Source of the DNA: Pseudoalteromonas sp. NC201
GTDB taxonomy: Bacteria > Pseudomonadota > Gammaproteobacteria > Enterobacterales > Alteromonadaceae
Direction of reading: 5' to 3'
Assembly: GCF_002850255.1 (NCBI RefSeq)
Contig: NZ_CP022522.1
Coordinates: 1,473,001-1,537,000 of the forward strand
DNA length: 64,000 nt
Shown here: positions 45,285 to 53,388 of the stretch, one piece after another
Position numbering within the stretch: position 1 is the first letter of the stretch
How the letters are laid out: each line of letters begins with the position of its first letter
Notes under the pieces: generated by a model
What the model was told of the DNA's origin: nothing
The model's database searches: none
Seen by the model: only the letters and a program-made list of their open reading frames with translations
Made by a program: the position numbers and the translations under genes

Positions 45285-45808
45285 TGTTAGTCCTGATGGA
45301 GATATGGGAATCTATCAGGGATTTTGTTGCTACAGGCGGCGATGTATTGTACGTGGTCGCAATGGCACTCTTTCTAATGTGGGTTTTAATGATTGAGCGC
45401 TATTGGTTCCTACTCGGCGAATTTCCTAAAATGCATAAGGAAATCGTCGCTAAGTGGGACGCCCGGCAAGATACTACGTCTTGGTACGCACACAGAATCC
45501 GCGATGCTTGGATTTCTGAAGTGTCTGAAAAATTAGATGAGCGCATGTTGATTATCAAAACATTGGTTGCAATGTGTCCATTAATCGGTCTTTTAGGTAC
45601 AGTGACAGGTATGATCACCGTATTTGAAACAATGGCTACTCAAGGTACGGGTAACGCGCGATTAATGGCTTCAGGCATTTCAATGGCTACGGTACCAACA
45701 ATGGCTGGAATGGTTGCGGCACTATCAGGTGTTTTCTTTAGCACGCGTCTAGAAGCACGTGCGAAAATGGCTAAAGAGAAGCTAGTTGATAGCTTGCCTC
45801 ATCACTAG
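45284..45808 (+). CDS. exbB2: TonB2-system proton channel protein ExbB2
   Basis: A 174-residue ExbB/TolQ-family subunit that, with ExbD, uses proton flow to energise TonB. Three membrane helices are expected; the core GLLGTVTGMITVFETMATQGTG is diagnostic. Shorter than classical ExbB because the N-terminal periplasmic segment is absent, as in other TonB2 systems. Start codon overlaps the ttpC stop. Confidence 0.94.
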   Translation: MLVLMEIWESIRDFVATGGDVLYVVAMALFLMWVLMIERYWFLLGEFPKMHKEIVAKWDARQDTTSWYAHRIRDAWISEVSEKLDERMLIIKTLVAMCPLIGLLGTVTGMITVFETMATQGTGNARLMASGISMATVPTMAGMVAALSGVFFSTRLEARAKMAKEKLVDSLPHH

Positions 45809-45822
45809 AGAGAGATTGAACT

Positions 45823-46227
45823 ATGGCACGTAAACAACGTTTTCGTGAAGAGGAAGATGCAGCAGTAGATATGACGCCGATGCTAGACATCGTATTCATT
45901 ATGCTTATCTTCTTCATCGTAACCACTTCTTTTGTTAAAGAAGCTGGTATTGAGGTTAACAAGCCAAAAGCGGCACAAGCACAAAAAACCAAAAACGCGA
46001 ACATCTTTATCGCAATCCGTGAAAACGGTGAGATTTGGATGGATAAGCGCCAGGTTGATGTTGAGCGTGTAAGTGCAAACCTTGAAAGTCTAATGGCTGA
46101 ACAGCCTACTGACGTGATTATTATTCAAGCCGACAAAGGTGCGAAACACGGCGTAGTTGTTAAGGTTATGGACCAAATTAAAGCGACTGGCGACAACTTG
46201 AAGATTTCAATAGCTGGAGATCAGTAA
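45823..46227 (+). CDS. exbD2: TonB2-system protein ExbD2
   Basis: A 134-residue ExbD/TolR protein with one membrane helix; the essential Asp lies in DMTPMLDIVFIMLIFFIVT near residue 24. A periplasmic domain follows (IIIQADKGAKHGVVVKVMD). Completes the motor with ExbB2 and TtpC. ATG overlaps none upstream (14-bp gap) but its stop overlaps the tonB2 start. Confidence 0.95.
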   Translation: MARKQRFREEEDAAVDMTPMLDIVFIMLIFFIVTTSFVKEAGIEVNKPKAAQAQKTKNANIFIAIRENGEIWMDKRQVDVERVSANLESLMAEQPTDVIIIQADKGAKHGVVVKVMDQIKATGDNLKISIAGDQ

Positions 46228-46841
46228 TGATTCGACTTCTGTTTTCACTTCTAGCAGGTGGGGCAGTAACTCTCGGCTTGTTCTTTTTCATGTCATATCT
46301 TATCTCCGGAGGAGCAGATAGGGCAGATGTACAAAAGGAACAAATCGTAGTCGAGATTATGTCGAATCCGCCTGAATCAAAGGTGCAGCAGCGGAAGCGT
46401 GTCCCGCCTCCGCCGCCGCCACCGCCAAAGCAGCCGCCTAAACCGCAGCCGCCTCAGCCTGACACGGCTGATCCGACTGCAGGAAATATCGGCTTTAATA
46501 TGCCTAGTATTGATCTAGGTGGAACCGCAGGTGGTTTATCTGGACCTGGTGAGTTTGGTCGTGACGGTGATGCAACACCAATCGTTCGAATCGAGCCAAA
46601 ATATCCACCTCAAGCTGCTCGTGATGGCAAAGAAGGTTGGGTACGTTTATCATTCACAATCAATGAGCTTGGTGGAGTTGACGATATTGAAGTTATCGAC
46701 GCTGAACCGAAGCGCATCTTTGACCGCGAAGCAAAACGTGCACTACGCAAGTGGAAATACCGTCCTAAGGTTGTTGACGGTAAGCCACAAAAGCAACCTG
46801 GCATCACAGTTCAGCTTGACTTTAAGTTAAACCAAGATTAA
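46227..46841 (+). CDS. tonB2: Energy transducer TonB2
   Basis: A 204-residue short TonB: N-terminal membrane anchor, a proline-rich span (PPPPPPPPKQPPKPQPPQPD, about 56-75) and a TonB C-terminal domain (WVRLSFTINELGGVDDIEVI, later ALRKWKYRPKVVDG). It contacts TonB boxes of outer-membrane receptors such as the copper-type receptor encoded elsewhere in the window; that pairing is inference. TonB2 proteins are shorter than TonB1 and rely on TtpC. Confidence 0.94.
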   Translation: MIRLLFSLLAGGAVTLGLFFFMSYLISGGADRADVQKEQIVVEIMSNPPESKVQQRKRVPPPPPPPPKQPPKPQPPQPDTADPTAGNIGFNMPSIDLGGTAGGLSGPGEFGRDGDATPIVRIEPKYPPQAARDGKEGWVRLSFTINELGGVDDIEVIDAEPKRIFDREAKRALRKWKYRPKVVDGKPQKQPGITVQLDFKLNQD

Positions 46842-46852
46842 GGAGGCAGGAC

Positions 46853-48112
46853 ATGAAAAGTTTACCTAAATTTACAGCTCTTGCTCTCTTGATAGCGTTA
46901 ACTGGTGGTATTTACTCAAGCTCAGTTTCTGCAGCGCCTAACTATGAAGAAATAGAAAAGCGCAAAGCGGCAAAAACTAAGATCATGGGTGAGCGTGTAG
47001 GTAAAAAAGTTGCTAAAGCGTTCGAACTCTATAATGAAGAAAAGGTCGATGAAGCAATTGCAATGCTTCGCGAACTTGATCCTTCAGATGATTTCGATAA
47101 AGCGACAGTCAACCGTTACCTCGGCCAGCTTTATGCTCAAAAGGAAAACTACGCCGAAGCGATTAAATACTCACGTCTAGCCATTGCGCCTGACGCGCTT
47201 AACTTCAAAGAGCAAGGCGATTTGATGAAGCTGTTAGGTGACCTTTTGCTTGGTACTGAAAAGTACGCAGAAGGCATTAAGGCTTATGAAGCGTGGATGG
47301 ACTTTACTGGTGAAAATGACGCCAAAGTATATGGTCGTATCGCTCAAGCTTATTATGAGTTAAAGCAATATACGAATGTGATTGCTCCAGCTGATAAAGC
47401 GATTGCGGGTGTAGAAGAGCCTAATAAGCAATACTACCTGATGAAAGTTGCGGCGTACTTTGAATTAAAACAGTTCAAAAAGGCTGTAGAGGTTGGTGAA
47501 GAGTTAGTACGTGTTTTCCCTGAAGACCCGAAAGCTTGGACACAGCTGGGTGGTTTTTATTTGCAAACCGAAGATTACAGCAAAGGTATGACTGTAATGA
47601 AGGTGGCGTATAAAAAAGGTTATTTTGAAAAAGAGAATGATTATAAGATTCTTGGAAGCTTATACTCTTTAACAGAAGATCCTTGGCGTGCAGCTCAAAC
47701 GTTCGAAAAAGCGATCAAAGATGGCAAAATTGAACGAACAAAGCAGAACGTAACAGCGCTTGCAAGTTACTACCACCAAGCTAAACATATCAGCGATGCT
47801 GCTAAATATTACGAAGAAGCTGCGAAGTTTGACAATGACGCAGAACTTTATGGTAAAGCAGGTAGTCTTTTACTTCAGGATCAGCAGTTTAGTGCAGCTA
47901 TTGTGAGACTAAACAAGGCGTTAGAGCTCGGTACTGATAAAAAAGGCAATACCTATACAGACTTGGCTGAAGCTTATTTCTATCAGGATAAGTTTAAGCA
48001 AGCTTACTCTGCAATTTTGAAAGCGCAGGAAGATCCTCGCACTAGAAAATTTGCGAAAAGTTGGTCTGGTTTTATCAAAGATAAAGCACAGCGTAGAGGC
48101 GTAAGTCTCTAG
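46853..48112 (+). CDS. TPR-repeat periplasmic protein of the TonB2 operon
   Basis: A 419-residue protein with a signal peptide (cleavage plausible after VSAA) and many tetratricopeptide repeats (for example AKAFELYNEEKVDEAIAMLR and VYGRIAQAYYELKQYTNVIA). Such a TPR protein closes TonB2 operons in Vibrio and Shewanella; its partner is unknown. It follows tonB2 by 11 bp with an AAGGAGG site and ends at a strong terminator, marking the operon end. Confidence 0.9.
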   Translation: MKSLPKFTALALLIALTGGIYSSSVSAAPNYEEIEKRKAAKTKIMGERVGKKVAKAFELYNEEKVDEAIAMLRELDPSDDFDKATVNRYLGQLYAQKENYAEAIKYSRLAIAPDALNFKEQGDLMKLLGDLLLGTEKYAEGIKAYEAWMDFTGENDAKVYGRIAQAYYELKQYTNVIAPADKAIAGVEEPNKQYYLMKVAAYFELKQFKKAVEVGEELVRVFPEDPKAWTQLGGFYLQTEDYSKGMTVMKVAYKKGYFEKENDYKILGSLYSLTEDPWRAAQTFEKAIKDGKIERTKQNVTALASYYHQAKHISDAAKYYEEAAKFDNDAELYGKAGSLLLQDQQFSAAIVRLNKALELGTDKKGNTYTDLAEAYFYQDKFKQAYSAILKAQEDPRTRKFAKSWSGFIKDKAQRRGVSL

Positions 48113-48113
48113 T

Positions 48114-48139
48114 AAAAAAGCCCCGAAAGGGGCTTTTTT
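48114..48139 (+). terminator. Rho-independent terminator of the TonB2 operon
   Basis: 11-bp perfect stem (48114-48124 and 48129-48139) with core AGCCCC and GAAA tetraloop, flanked by A and T runs. Confidence 0.92.
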
Positions 48140-48163
48140 GATTCTAAATTTTAATGTGGAACT

Positions 48164-49168
48164 ATGAAAAAGCATTTACTGATCTGTTTTACTTTGGCTA
48201 CGCTTATATTCCTTTTTGGCTGTACTGAACAGAAGCAAACTGTAAGTTACCAAGAGCTCAGAACTTCACTACTTTCTCTTAATAATGGTTTAAGCAAGCC
48301 CTCCGACGATGAAATTAGTGTATTACCATTCACAGAAGCTTACTTACAACTAAGGCATGCCTTATTATCTAGTGAGTTGAATGAACCAGATGTTATGGCT
48401 CATAAAGAGTTAGATTATTTAAGAATTCAGGAAAGATATCCTGAACGCTACTTGCCTTGGCCTGCTTACATATCAGTGCTGGAAAATGTTAAAAATAAAG
48501 TAAGTAGCAATGAACTTGGAAAGTGGCTTGCGTTTGTAGAAGTAAAGCTAAAAGAGGCCGATGAAAGTAATATTCGCTTGAACAGGTTAGAGCGAGATAC
48601 TTTAATGCTCCAACTTGAAAGTTCGGATATTGACGCACCATCACGTTCGGCCTTGTTAGCTTATCTGAGTAATTATAAACCAAGAGCTATGCTTGGACTC
48701 CATCAACTACCCAATGGAAAAGAATGGTATCAATCAAAGCTCAATTTTTATGGGGCTATTCAAGATTCACCTACTAAAGTTTTGGCGATGTTATCAAAGT
48801 TTGATGATCAAAATAGCAAAGCGAGTGTGCTCAAGGTAATGCCTGATACTCAACAACCTTATATTCTGGAATTATTGCCGGCTAACTGCCAAAGAATTGC
48901 AGGGCTCAACTGGCGAGATGGGTTTATTAATGTGCCTTCGACCGTAGCAAAATGTACAAAGGCAATAGAGCAACATAAGGCGCTAATCGTGACTTTGATG
49001 GCGGTGGATTTGGGAATTCATTATCAAGGGTGGTCACAAAAGCAAGCATTTGTTGCGCTTAACTCAAAACTAGCGCTGAATGAACAACAAGCACAACAAT
49101 TGATTGCTAATCTTGTCTATTTCCCAGCGACTATTTTTGCTGCATATCCCCACTTTTTAAAGCCTTAG
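48164..49168 (+). CDS. Putative lipoprotein with DUF885-like C-terminal region
   Basis: A 334-residue protein with a lipobox (FLFGCTEQ, Cys near residue 20). The middle is helical and unassigned. The C-terminal third (GKEWYQSKLNFYGA, later TLMAVDLGIHYQGWSQKQAF) resembles the end of DUF885 proteins, which are often zinc-dependent peptidase-like; the usual metal motif is not apparent, so it may be inactive. The last 38 bp overlap the convergent zinc finger gene. No neighbour suggests a function. Confidence 0.6.
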   Translation: MKKHLLICFTLATLIFLFGCTEQKQTVSYQELRTSLLSLNNGLSKPSDDEISVLPFTEAYLQLRHALLSSELNEPDVMAHKELDYLRIQERYPERYLPWPAYISVLENVKNKVSSNELGKWLAFVEVKLKEADESNIRLNRLERDTLMLQLESSDIDAPSRSALLAYLSNYKPRAMLGLHQLPNGKEWYQSKLNFYGAIQDSPTKVLAMLSKFDDQNSKASVLKVMPDTQQPYILELLPANCQRIAGLNWRDGFINVPSTVAKCTKAIEQHKALIVTLMAVDLGIHYQGWSQKQAFVALNSKLALNEQQAQQLIANLVYFPATIFAAYPHFLKP

Positions 49169-49505
49169 TCTTACAACTGCGACAGCGTTGGGTTGCTGGA
49201 TCGTGTTCTAGCAACTCAAGTTCTATTGTCTGCTCGCAATCACAGCAATACCCGAACTGACCGATTTCCATTTGGCATAATGCCGCTTCGACTTTCATCA
49301 ATCTATCATAGAGTGGAAATTGCTCAGGATTTATCTTCTCCATCACAATATCAAGCCACTTATTAGGTGGGTTAAGCTCTAAGGTATTGGCAAGATTATG
49401 AGTAAACTCATTGGGTGAAGCTTTTAACTCTCCCAAGAAGTCGCTTCTAAGTGTGGTAAGTTCTGCTTGTAGGCTTTGTTCGTAGTGTTGTGTGTTTTCA
49501 TTCAT
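49131..49505 (-). CDS. DksA/TraR-type C4 zinc finger protein
   Basis: A protein of about 124 residues: a helical coiled-coil part and a C-terminal zinc finger (GYCCDCEQ ... CRSCK) like DksA and TraR family members that bind RNA polymerase through the secondary channel. It lacks the length of true DksA. ATG at 49505 is preferred, with GGAG 7 bases ahead. It follows dusC by 37 bp and overlaps the convergent lipoprotein gene at its 3' end. Confidence 0.82.
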   Translation of the reverse strand: MNENTQHYEQSLQAELTTLRSDFLGELKASPNEFTHNLANTLELNPPNKWLDIVMEKINPEQFPLYDRLMKVEAALCQMEIGQFGYCCDCEQTIELELLEHDPATQRCRSCKTKALKSGDMQQK

Positions 49506-49542
49506 GGGCGCTCTCCTATCCGACACCCCATTATCATTTCAG

Positions 49543-50529
49543 TCAAACTTCACTGTTATGATTTGAATCAATGTCTGGAGACATTGCATATTTCTGCAAC
49601 ACCTTCATGACGTCATCTTTGCTTTTAAGCGTTTTGATTTCATCAAAAAGAACATGTGCGCCGTCATACTGACGTTTCAGATAACTGAGCCATTGTTTTG
49701 TTCTAGCCGAAAAGTACTTTTCACTCATATTCTCATCTTGATGCATGGAAGAGTGGAGGATATGGTAGACCACGTTTTCCCATGTAAGCGGAGTATAATG
49801 AGTTCCGCTAACATGCGCTTTGATTTTTGCTGCCAAATCGGGGGTGGCTAGCGCACCGCGACCAAGCATCAAATCTTGGCATTGGCTACGTGTTTGGCAG
49901 AGTAGTGCATCTTCAACTTGCCAAATTTCACCGTTAGCAACGACAGGAATGGTTAACCTTGATAATAAAGAGGGGATCTTTTCCCAGTACGCTGGCGGTT
50001 TGTAGCCATCTCGCTTGGTCCGTGCATGTATTGCCAAACTCGACGCACCACCTTGCTGGACCGCATCGACAATTTCAGTGCTATTGGCATCATCATCAAA
50101 GCCAAGGCGTATTTTGGCACTTACTTGATGCTTTTCTGGTACCGCATCTCTAACCGCTTTAATGATTTGATAGATTTGCTCAGGCTCTTTCAGTAAAACC
50201 GCGCCGCCACGGCTTTTATTCACGGTTTTTGCAGGACAACCAAAGTTCAAATCAACACCATGAGAGCCAAGCTTTACGGCCTTTCGTGCATTTGCAGCAA
50301 GCGCATGGGGAACCTGACCTAGAAGCTGTACTCTAACCGGTGTTCCGGCTCTGGTATAACCACCATTTAATAGTTCAGGACAGTATCTAGTAAATACCCT
50401 ACGTGGAAAGGTGAGATCAACGACGCGAATAAATTCAGTGACACAAAGATCAAAGCCGCCGAGATCTGTGAGTAATTCGCGCATTTTAAAATCAACTACA
50501 CCTTCCATCGGCGCCAGAACAAGCTTCAT
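49543..50529 (-). CDS. dusC: tRNA-dihydrouridine(16) synthase DusC
   Basis: Flavin enzyme reducing uridine 16 in the tRNA D-loop. The 328-residue protein has the flavin-binding start LVLAPMEGVVDF, the catalytic Cys in LNFGCPAKTVNKSRGGA and the segment ELLNGGYTRAGTPVRVQLLG, a DusC-type signature. Also present: IHARTKRDGY and VVANGEIW. Co-directional with the zinc finger gene. Confidence 0.93.
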   Translation of the reverse strand: MKLVLAPMEGVVDFKMRELLTDLGGFDLCVTEFIRVVDLTFPRRVFTRYCPELLNGGYTRAGTPVRVQLLGQVPHALAANARKAVKLGSHGVDLNFGCPAKTVNKSRGGAVLLKEPEQIYQIIKAVRDAVPEKHQVSAKIRLGFDDDANSTEIVDAVQQGGASSLAIHARTKRDGYKPPAYWEKIPSLLSRLTIPVVANGEIWQVEDALLCQTRSQCQDLMLGRGALATPDLAAKIKAHVSGTHYTPLTWENVVYHILHSSMHQDENMSEKYFSARTKQWLSYLKRQYDGAHVLFDEIKTLKSKDDVMKVLQKYAMSPDIDSNHNSEV

Positions 50530-50720
50530 GTGTTAACCTTCAGATACAACAAAAATAAAATGAGTCACTGATGACTCATCGAAAAGCGCGACATTTTAGC
50601 TAATTGTTTGCTGCAAGTCATCAGCAGCCCCTAGTTATCCGCAAATAGCAAAAAGACAACAGATGGACTATAACTGGATGTAAACCAAAACTTAGCGAAT
50701 TGGTATTACAGCTAAAATTT

Positions 50721-50754
50721 TTAAACGTTTAGCGAAATAAATATTTAGACGTTT
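50721..50754 (+). promoter_or_regulatory. Direct repeat upstream of hvfA-like gene
   Basis: TTAAACGTTT (50721-50730) and TTAGACGTTT (50745-50754) are similar 10-mers 24 bp apart start to start, 44-77 bp before the precursor gene start. Candidate operator of the cassette. The rest of 50530-50797 shows no gene. Confidence 0.4.
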
Positions 50755-50797
50755 GGGTCTACTTATTGAATCTACTATTTCTGAGAGAGCAAACATT

Positions 50798-51337
50798 ATG
50801 AATACCGTTAAAAAGAACTCTATTGCCCTTACTTTAAGCGCTGTTGTTGCGGGTACCGCGGGGTTAACCGCGACGGACGCAAGTGCTAATCCATTTAGTT
50901 TTGAAACAATGACTGCCGGTTATCAACTTGACGCTGGTGAAGGCAAATGCGGCGAAGGCAAATGTGGTGGCGACGCTAAAGGCAAAAAAGAAGGTAAGTG
51001 CGGCGAAGGCAAATGCGGTGGCGATGCTAAAGGCAAAAAAGAAGGTAAGTGCGGCGAAGGCAAATGCGGTGGCGATGCTAAAGGCAAAAAAGAAGGTAAG
51101 TGCGGCGAAGGCAAATGCGGTGGTGACGCCAAAGGTAAGAAAGAAGGTAAGTGCGGCGAAGGCAAATGTGGTGGCGACGCTAAAGGTAAAAAAGAAGGTA
51201 AGTGCGGCGAAGGCAAATGCGGTGGCGACGCCAAAGGCAAAAAAGAAGGTAAGTGCGGCGAAGGTAAATGTGGTGGCGACGCCAAAGGCAAAAAAGAAGG
51301 TAAGTGCGGAGAAGGTAAATGCGGTGGTAACCACTAA
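50798..51337 (+). CDS. hvfA: HvfA/bufferin-type RiPP metallophore precursor with EGKCG repeats
   Basis: A 179-residue secreted precursor. The signal peptide ends near ASA, then NPFSFETMTAGYQL, a conserved leader, and a C-terminal core of eight EGKCGEGKCGG blocks separated by seven DAKGKK spacers, holding 16 cysteines. HvfA and BufA2-type precursors have this composition, and in characterised examples the Cys residues of EGKCG motifs are modified by a DUF692 (MNIO) enzyme with a DUF2063 partner; both lie directly downstream. The modified peptide binds metal, with copper protection reported for related systems. ATG at 50798 follows GAGAG. The repeat number is higher than in short relatives. Confidence 0.88.
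   Translation: MNTVKKNSIALTLSAVVAGTAGLTATDASANPFSFETMTAGYQLDAGEGKCGEGKCGGDAKGKKEGKCGEGKCGGDAKGKKEGKCGEGKCGGDAKGKKEGKCGEGKCGGDAKGKKEGKCGEGKCGGDAKGKKEGKCGEGKCGGDAKGKKEGKCGEGKCGGDAKGKKEGKCGEGKCGGNH
50939..51328 (+). repeat. 51-bp tandem repeat coding the Cys-rich core
   Basis: Seven 51-bp units from 50939 plus a shortened eighth unit from 51296, each coding EGKCGEGKCGGDAKGKK. Units differ only by a few silent changes (for example GGC/GGT, TGC/TGT), so the array is recent or kept uniform by recombination. Slippage could change copy number between strains. Confidence 0.95.
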
Positions 51338-51358
51338 ATAGGAATACCATTGTATTCG

Positions 51359-51405
51359 ACCCAATAGCGCAGCTAGTTATGTTAAGGTAAGCGGCGCTAT
51401 TGGGT
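51359..51405 (+). other. Long hairpin between the precursor and the MNIO enzyme genes
   Basis: Perfect 12-bp arms ACCCAATAGCGC (51359-51370) and GCGCTATTGGGT (51394-51405) around a 23-nt loop, with GGAAT/ATTCC able to extend it (51341-51345). No T-run follows. It could be a partial terminator or a 3'-end stabiliser giving more precursor than enzyme mRNA. Confidence 0.65.
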
Positions 51406-51492
51406 AATTCCAAAGTGAAGCCGTGCATACAGTAAAGCCTTTGTGATGCGAGCTTCTGATTATTTCAAAATAATGTCTAAAGTGAGAGAAGT

Positions 51493-52329
51493 ATGACAGT
51501 GCAGTTAGGCAACTTAGGACTTGGTTTACGCCGTGAAATGGTCGATGATGTGCTTAATACACCACCAAAGCAAGTAGACTTTTATGAGGTTGCACCAGAA
51601 AACTGGCTAAAATTTGGCGGTAAGCTTGCAAAGCAATTTCAAGCATTGACGCAACAACATACCTTTATCTGTCATGGCTTATCGTTATCGCTAGGTTCAC
51701 CTGCACCGCTTGATCGTGAATTTTTATCACAACTAAAAACATTTTTTAAACAGCATAATATCGCTACGTACAGTGAGCATCTGAGTTATTGTTCGGGAGA
51801 GGGTCATATGTACGATCTGATGCCAATCCCTTTTACGGAAGAAGCAATCCATCATACAGCTAAGCGGATCCGAGCGGTCCAAGAACATCTAGAACGTCGA
51901 ATTGCTGTAGAAAATGTGTCTTACTATGCGGCTCCTGGACAACAAATGTCGGAGTTAGAATTTACCCTTGGGGTATTGGCTGAGGCCGATTGCGATTTGC
52001 TACTCGATGTCAACAACATCTATGTCAACGCTATTAACCATGGCTACGATGCTGAACAATTCTTAGCGGCTATGCCAAGCGAGCGTATTGTATATGGCCA
52101 TATCGCAGGCCATTATGTGGAAGCCGAAGATTTACTCGTTGATACTCACGGCGCTGAGGTATCTTCGCCAGTATGGGACTTGTTAGATAAAGCCTATGAG
52201 CTTCATGGGGTATTCCCGACGTTACTAGAGCGAGATTTTAATATTCCTCCTATGGCAGAATTACTGGCAGAAGCGGGGCAAATTTCTTCAATACAGGCCA
52301 AATACGCCAAGCGCTTGGAGCAGGTATAG
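51493..52329 (+). CDS. hvfB: DUF692 multinuclear iron-dependent oxidase (HvfB/BufB type)
   Basis: A 278-residue TIM-barrel MNIO that modifies cysteines in the neighbouring precursor. Candidate metal ligands are visible: His61 (CHGLSLSLG), Glu95-His96 (YSEHLSY), Glu140 (VENVSYY), Asp172 and Asn175 (LLLDVNNIYVN), His203/His207 (GHIAGH), Asp217 and His219 (VDTHG) and Glu246 (LLERD). In related systems the product is an oxazolone-thioamide or thiooxazole; which one forms here cannot be told from sequence. It lies 155 bp after the precursor and 2 bp before the DUF2063 gene. Confidence 0.9.
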   Translation: MTVQLGNLGLGLRREMVDDVLNTPPKQVDFYEVAPENWLKFGGKLAKQFQALTQQHTFICHGLSLSLGSPAPLDREFLSQLKTFFKQHNIATYSEHLSYCSGEGHMYDLMPIPFTEEAIHHTAKRIRAVQEHLERRIAVENVSYYAAPGQQMSELEFTLGVLAEADCDLLLDVNNIYVNAINHGYDAEQFLAAMPSERIVYGHIAGHYVEAEDLLVDTHGAEVSSPVWDLLDKAYELHGVFPTLLERDFNIPPMAELLAEAGQISSIQAKYAKRLEQV

Positions 52330-52331
52330 TT

Positions 52332-53081
52332 ATGTCTTTTGTAGAAACTCAGCGGCAGTTTATGGCGCATATTAGAGATCCAGACAACCAACCTGCGCCT
52401 GATGGCGTAGAAGCTCGGCGATTAAAAATCTATCAAGAGCTGTTTTTTAATAATGTTGAAGGCTTCGTGAGCAGTGCGTTTCCTGTACTTAAAAGCTTGT
52501 ATACTAATGAAGATTGGTTGACGTTAATTAGGCTATTTTTTGTTAAGCACGATTGTCATTCGCCATACTTTTTAGAGATTAGCAAAGAGTTCTTGCAGTT
52601 TTTACAAACAGAATACGAGCCCTCTGAAGCTGATCCTGAGTTCTTGTTAGAGCTTGCTCACTATGAATGGCTAGAGCTAGATGTAGCAACGACCGTTGAA
52701 GCAGAGCATGAGCTTTCGATTAAGGTACAAGCGCTTGCAGATGTTGAAATTAGCTTGGCAAGTACAGCCAGAGTTGCACATTATCAATATCCGGTTCATC
52801 AGATCAGTGAAACCTTTAGGCCAACTAAAACAGCAGGGCAAACGTTTAGCTTTGCATTGTATAGAGACGAAGAGGACGAAGTTCAGTTTGTCGCACTAAA
52901 TCCGATGACGGCCTTAATGTTGTCGGTGATTGAAGCCAATGATGGTATGCAACTCACTGACACTGTGGATGTTATAGCGCAGCAAGTGCCTCAGTTTACC
53001 GTTGAACAGCTGCAGCAAGGGGCACGGCATACACTAGCTGAATTCGCAGATCTTGGCATTATCAAAACAAAAAACCTTTAA
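52332..53081 (+). CDS. hvfC: DUF2063 partner protein (HvfC/BufC type)
   Basis: A 249-residue protein with an N-terminal DUF2063 domain (QRQFMAHIRDPDNQPAPDGV, RRLKIYQELFFNNVEGFV) and a C-terminal region like winged-helix domains (ALMLSVIEANDG, TLAEFADLGIIKTK). DUF2063 was named a putative DNA-binding domain, but in MNIO systems it recognises the precursor leader and aids modification. Translationally close to hvfB (2-bp gap). It completes the minimal modification pair. Confidence 0.88.
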   Translation: MSFVETQRQFMAHIRDPDNQPAPDGVEARRLKIYQELFFNNVEGFVSSAFPVLKSLYTNEDWLTLIRLFFVKHDCHSPYFLEISKEFLQFLQTEYEPSEADPEFLLELAHYEWLELDVATTVEAEHELSIKVQALADVEISLASTARVAHYQYPVHQISETFRPTKTAGQTFSFALYRDEEDEVQFVALNPMTALMLSVIEANDGMQLTDTVDVIAQQVPQFTVEQLQQGARHTLAEFADLGIIKTKNL

Positions 53082-53205
53082 GCTATTGGCAACATCGACT
53101 ATTATACGGCCTGTTTTTGTCGTGCTTAAACTCGGACTAGGGCGCTAGTCAATGCTTTCTGCTGCTATGCAGTTGGCGCGAGTTGTAAAATTAAAGGTAG
53201 TATCT

Positions 53206-53325
53206 ATGTCTAAAGGTGACTTTAAAGATCCGTTCAATGCAAAGTATTTCCTTGCATTTGTTGCTGTATTCGCTGGAATTGGTTGTTTAAACGCGATTCT
53301 AGGCTGGGCAACAGCGCTTGCATAA
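53206..53325 (+). CDS. Small 39-residue membrane protein after the RiPP cassette
   Basis: A short frame starting at ATG 53206 with AAAGG about 8 bases ahead. It codes a charged start (MSKGDFKDPFNAK) and one hydrophobic helix (YFLAFVAVFAGIGCLNAILG) with one Cys, ending in WATALA. A terminator follows 24 bp after its stop. Related cassettes often carry a DoxX-type hvfD here; this is much smaller and not recognisably DoxX. It may belong to the operon or be independent. Product existence is likely from ribosome binding site and composition, function unknown. Confidence 0.6.
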   Translation: MSKGDFKDPFNAKYFLAFVAVFAGIGCLNAILGWATALA

Positions 53326-53348
53326 GTCAAGCTGAACGTATTTACCTA

Positions 53349-53373
53349 GAGGCTGCTTTTCGCAGCCTTTTTC
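53349..53373 (+). terminator. Rho-independent terminator after the small membrane protein
   Basis: AGGCTGC (53350-53356) and GCAGCCT (53362-53368) with a 5-nt loop, followed by a T-rich tract. Confidence 0.85.
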
Positions 53374-53388
53374 GATTCTATACAGATA

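Noticed and set aside
50939..51328. Tandem repeat as a CRISPR array
   Set aside because: The units are contiguous coding repeats with no unique spacers.
50864..51364. Long open frames on the minus strand and in a second plus frame across the Cys-rich repeat
   Set aside because: They exist only because the 51-bp unit lacks stops in several frames. Products are low-complexity repeats without signal or ribosome binding site.
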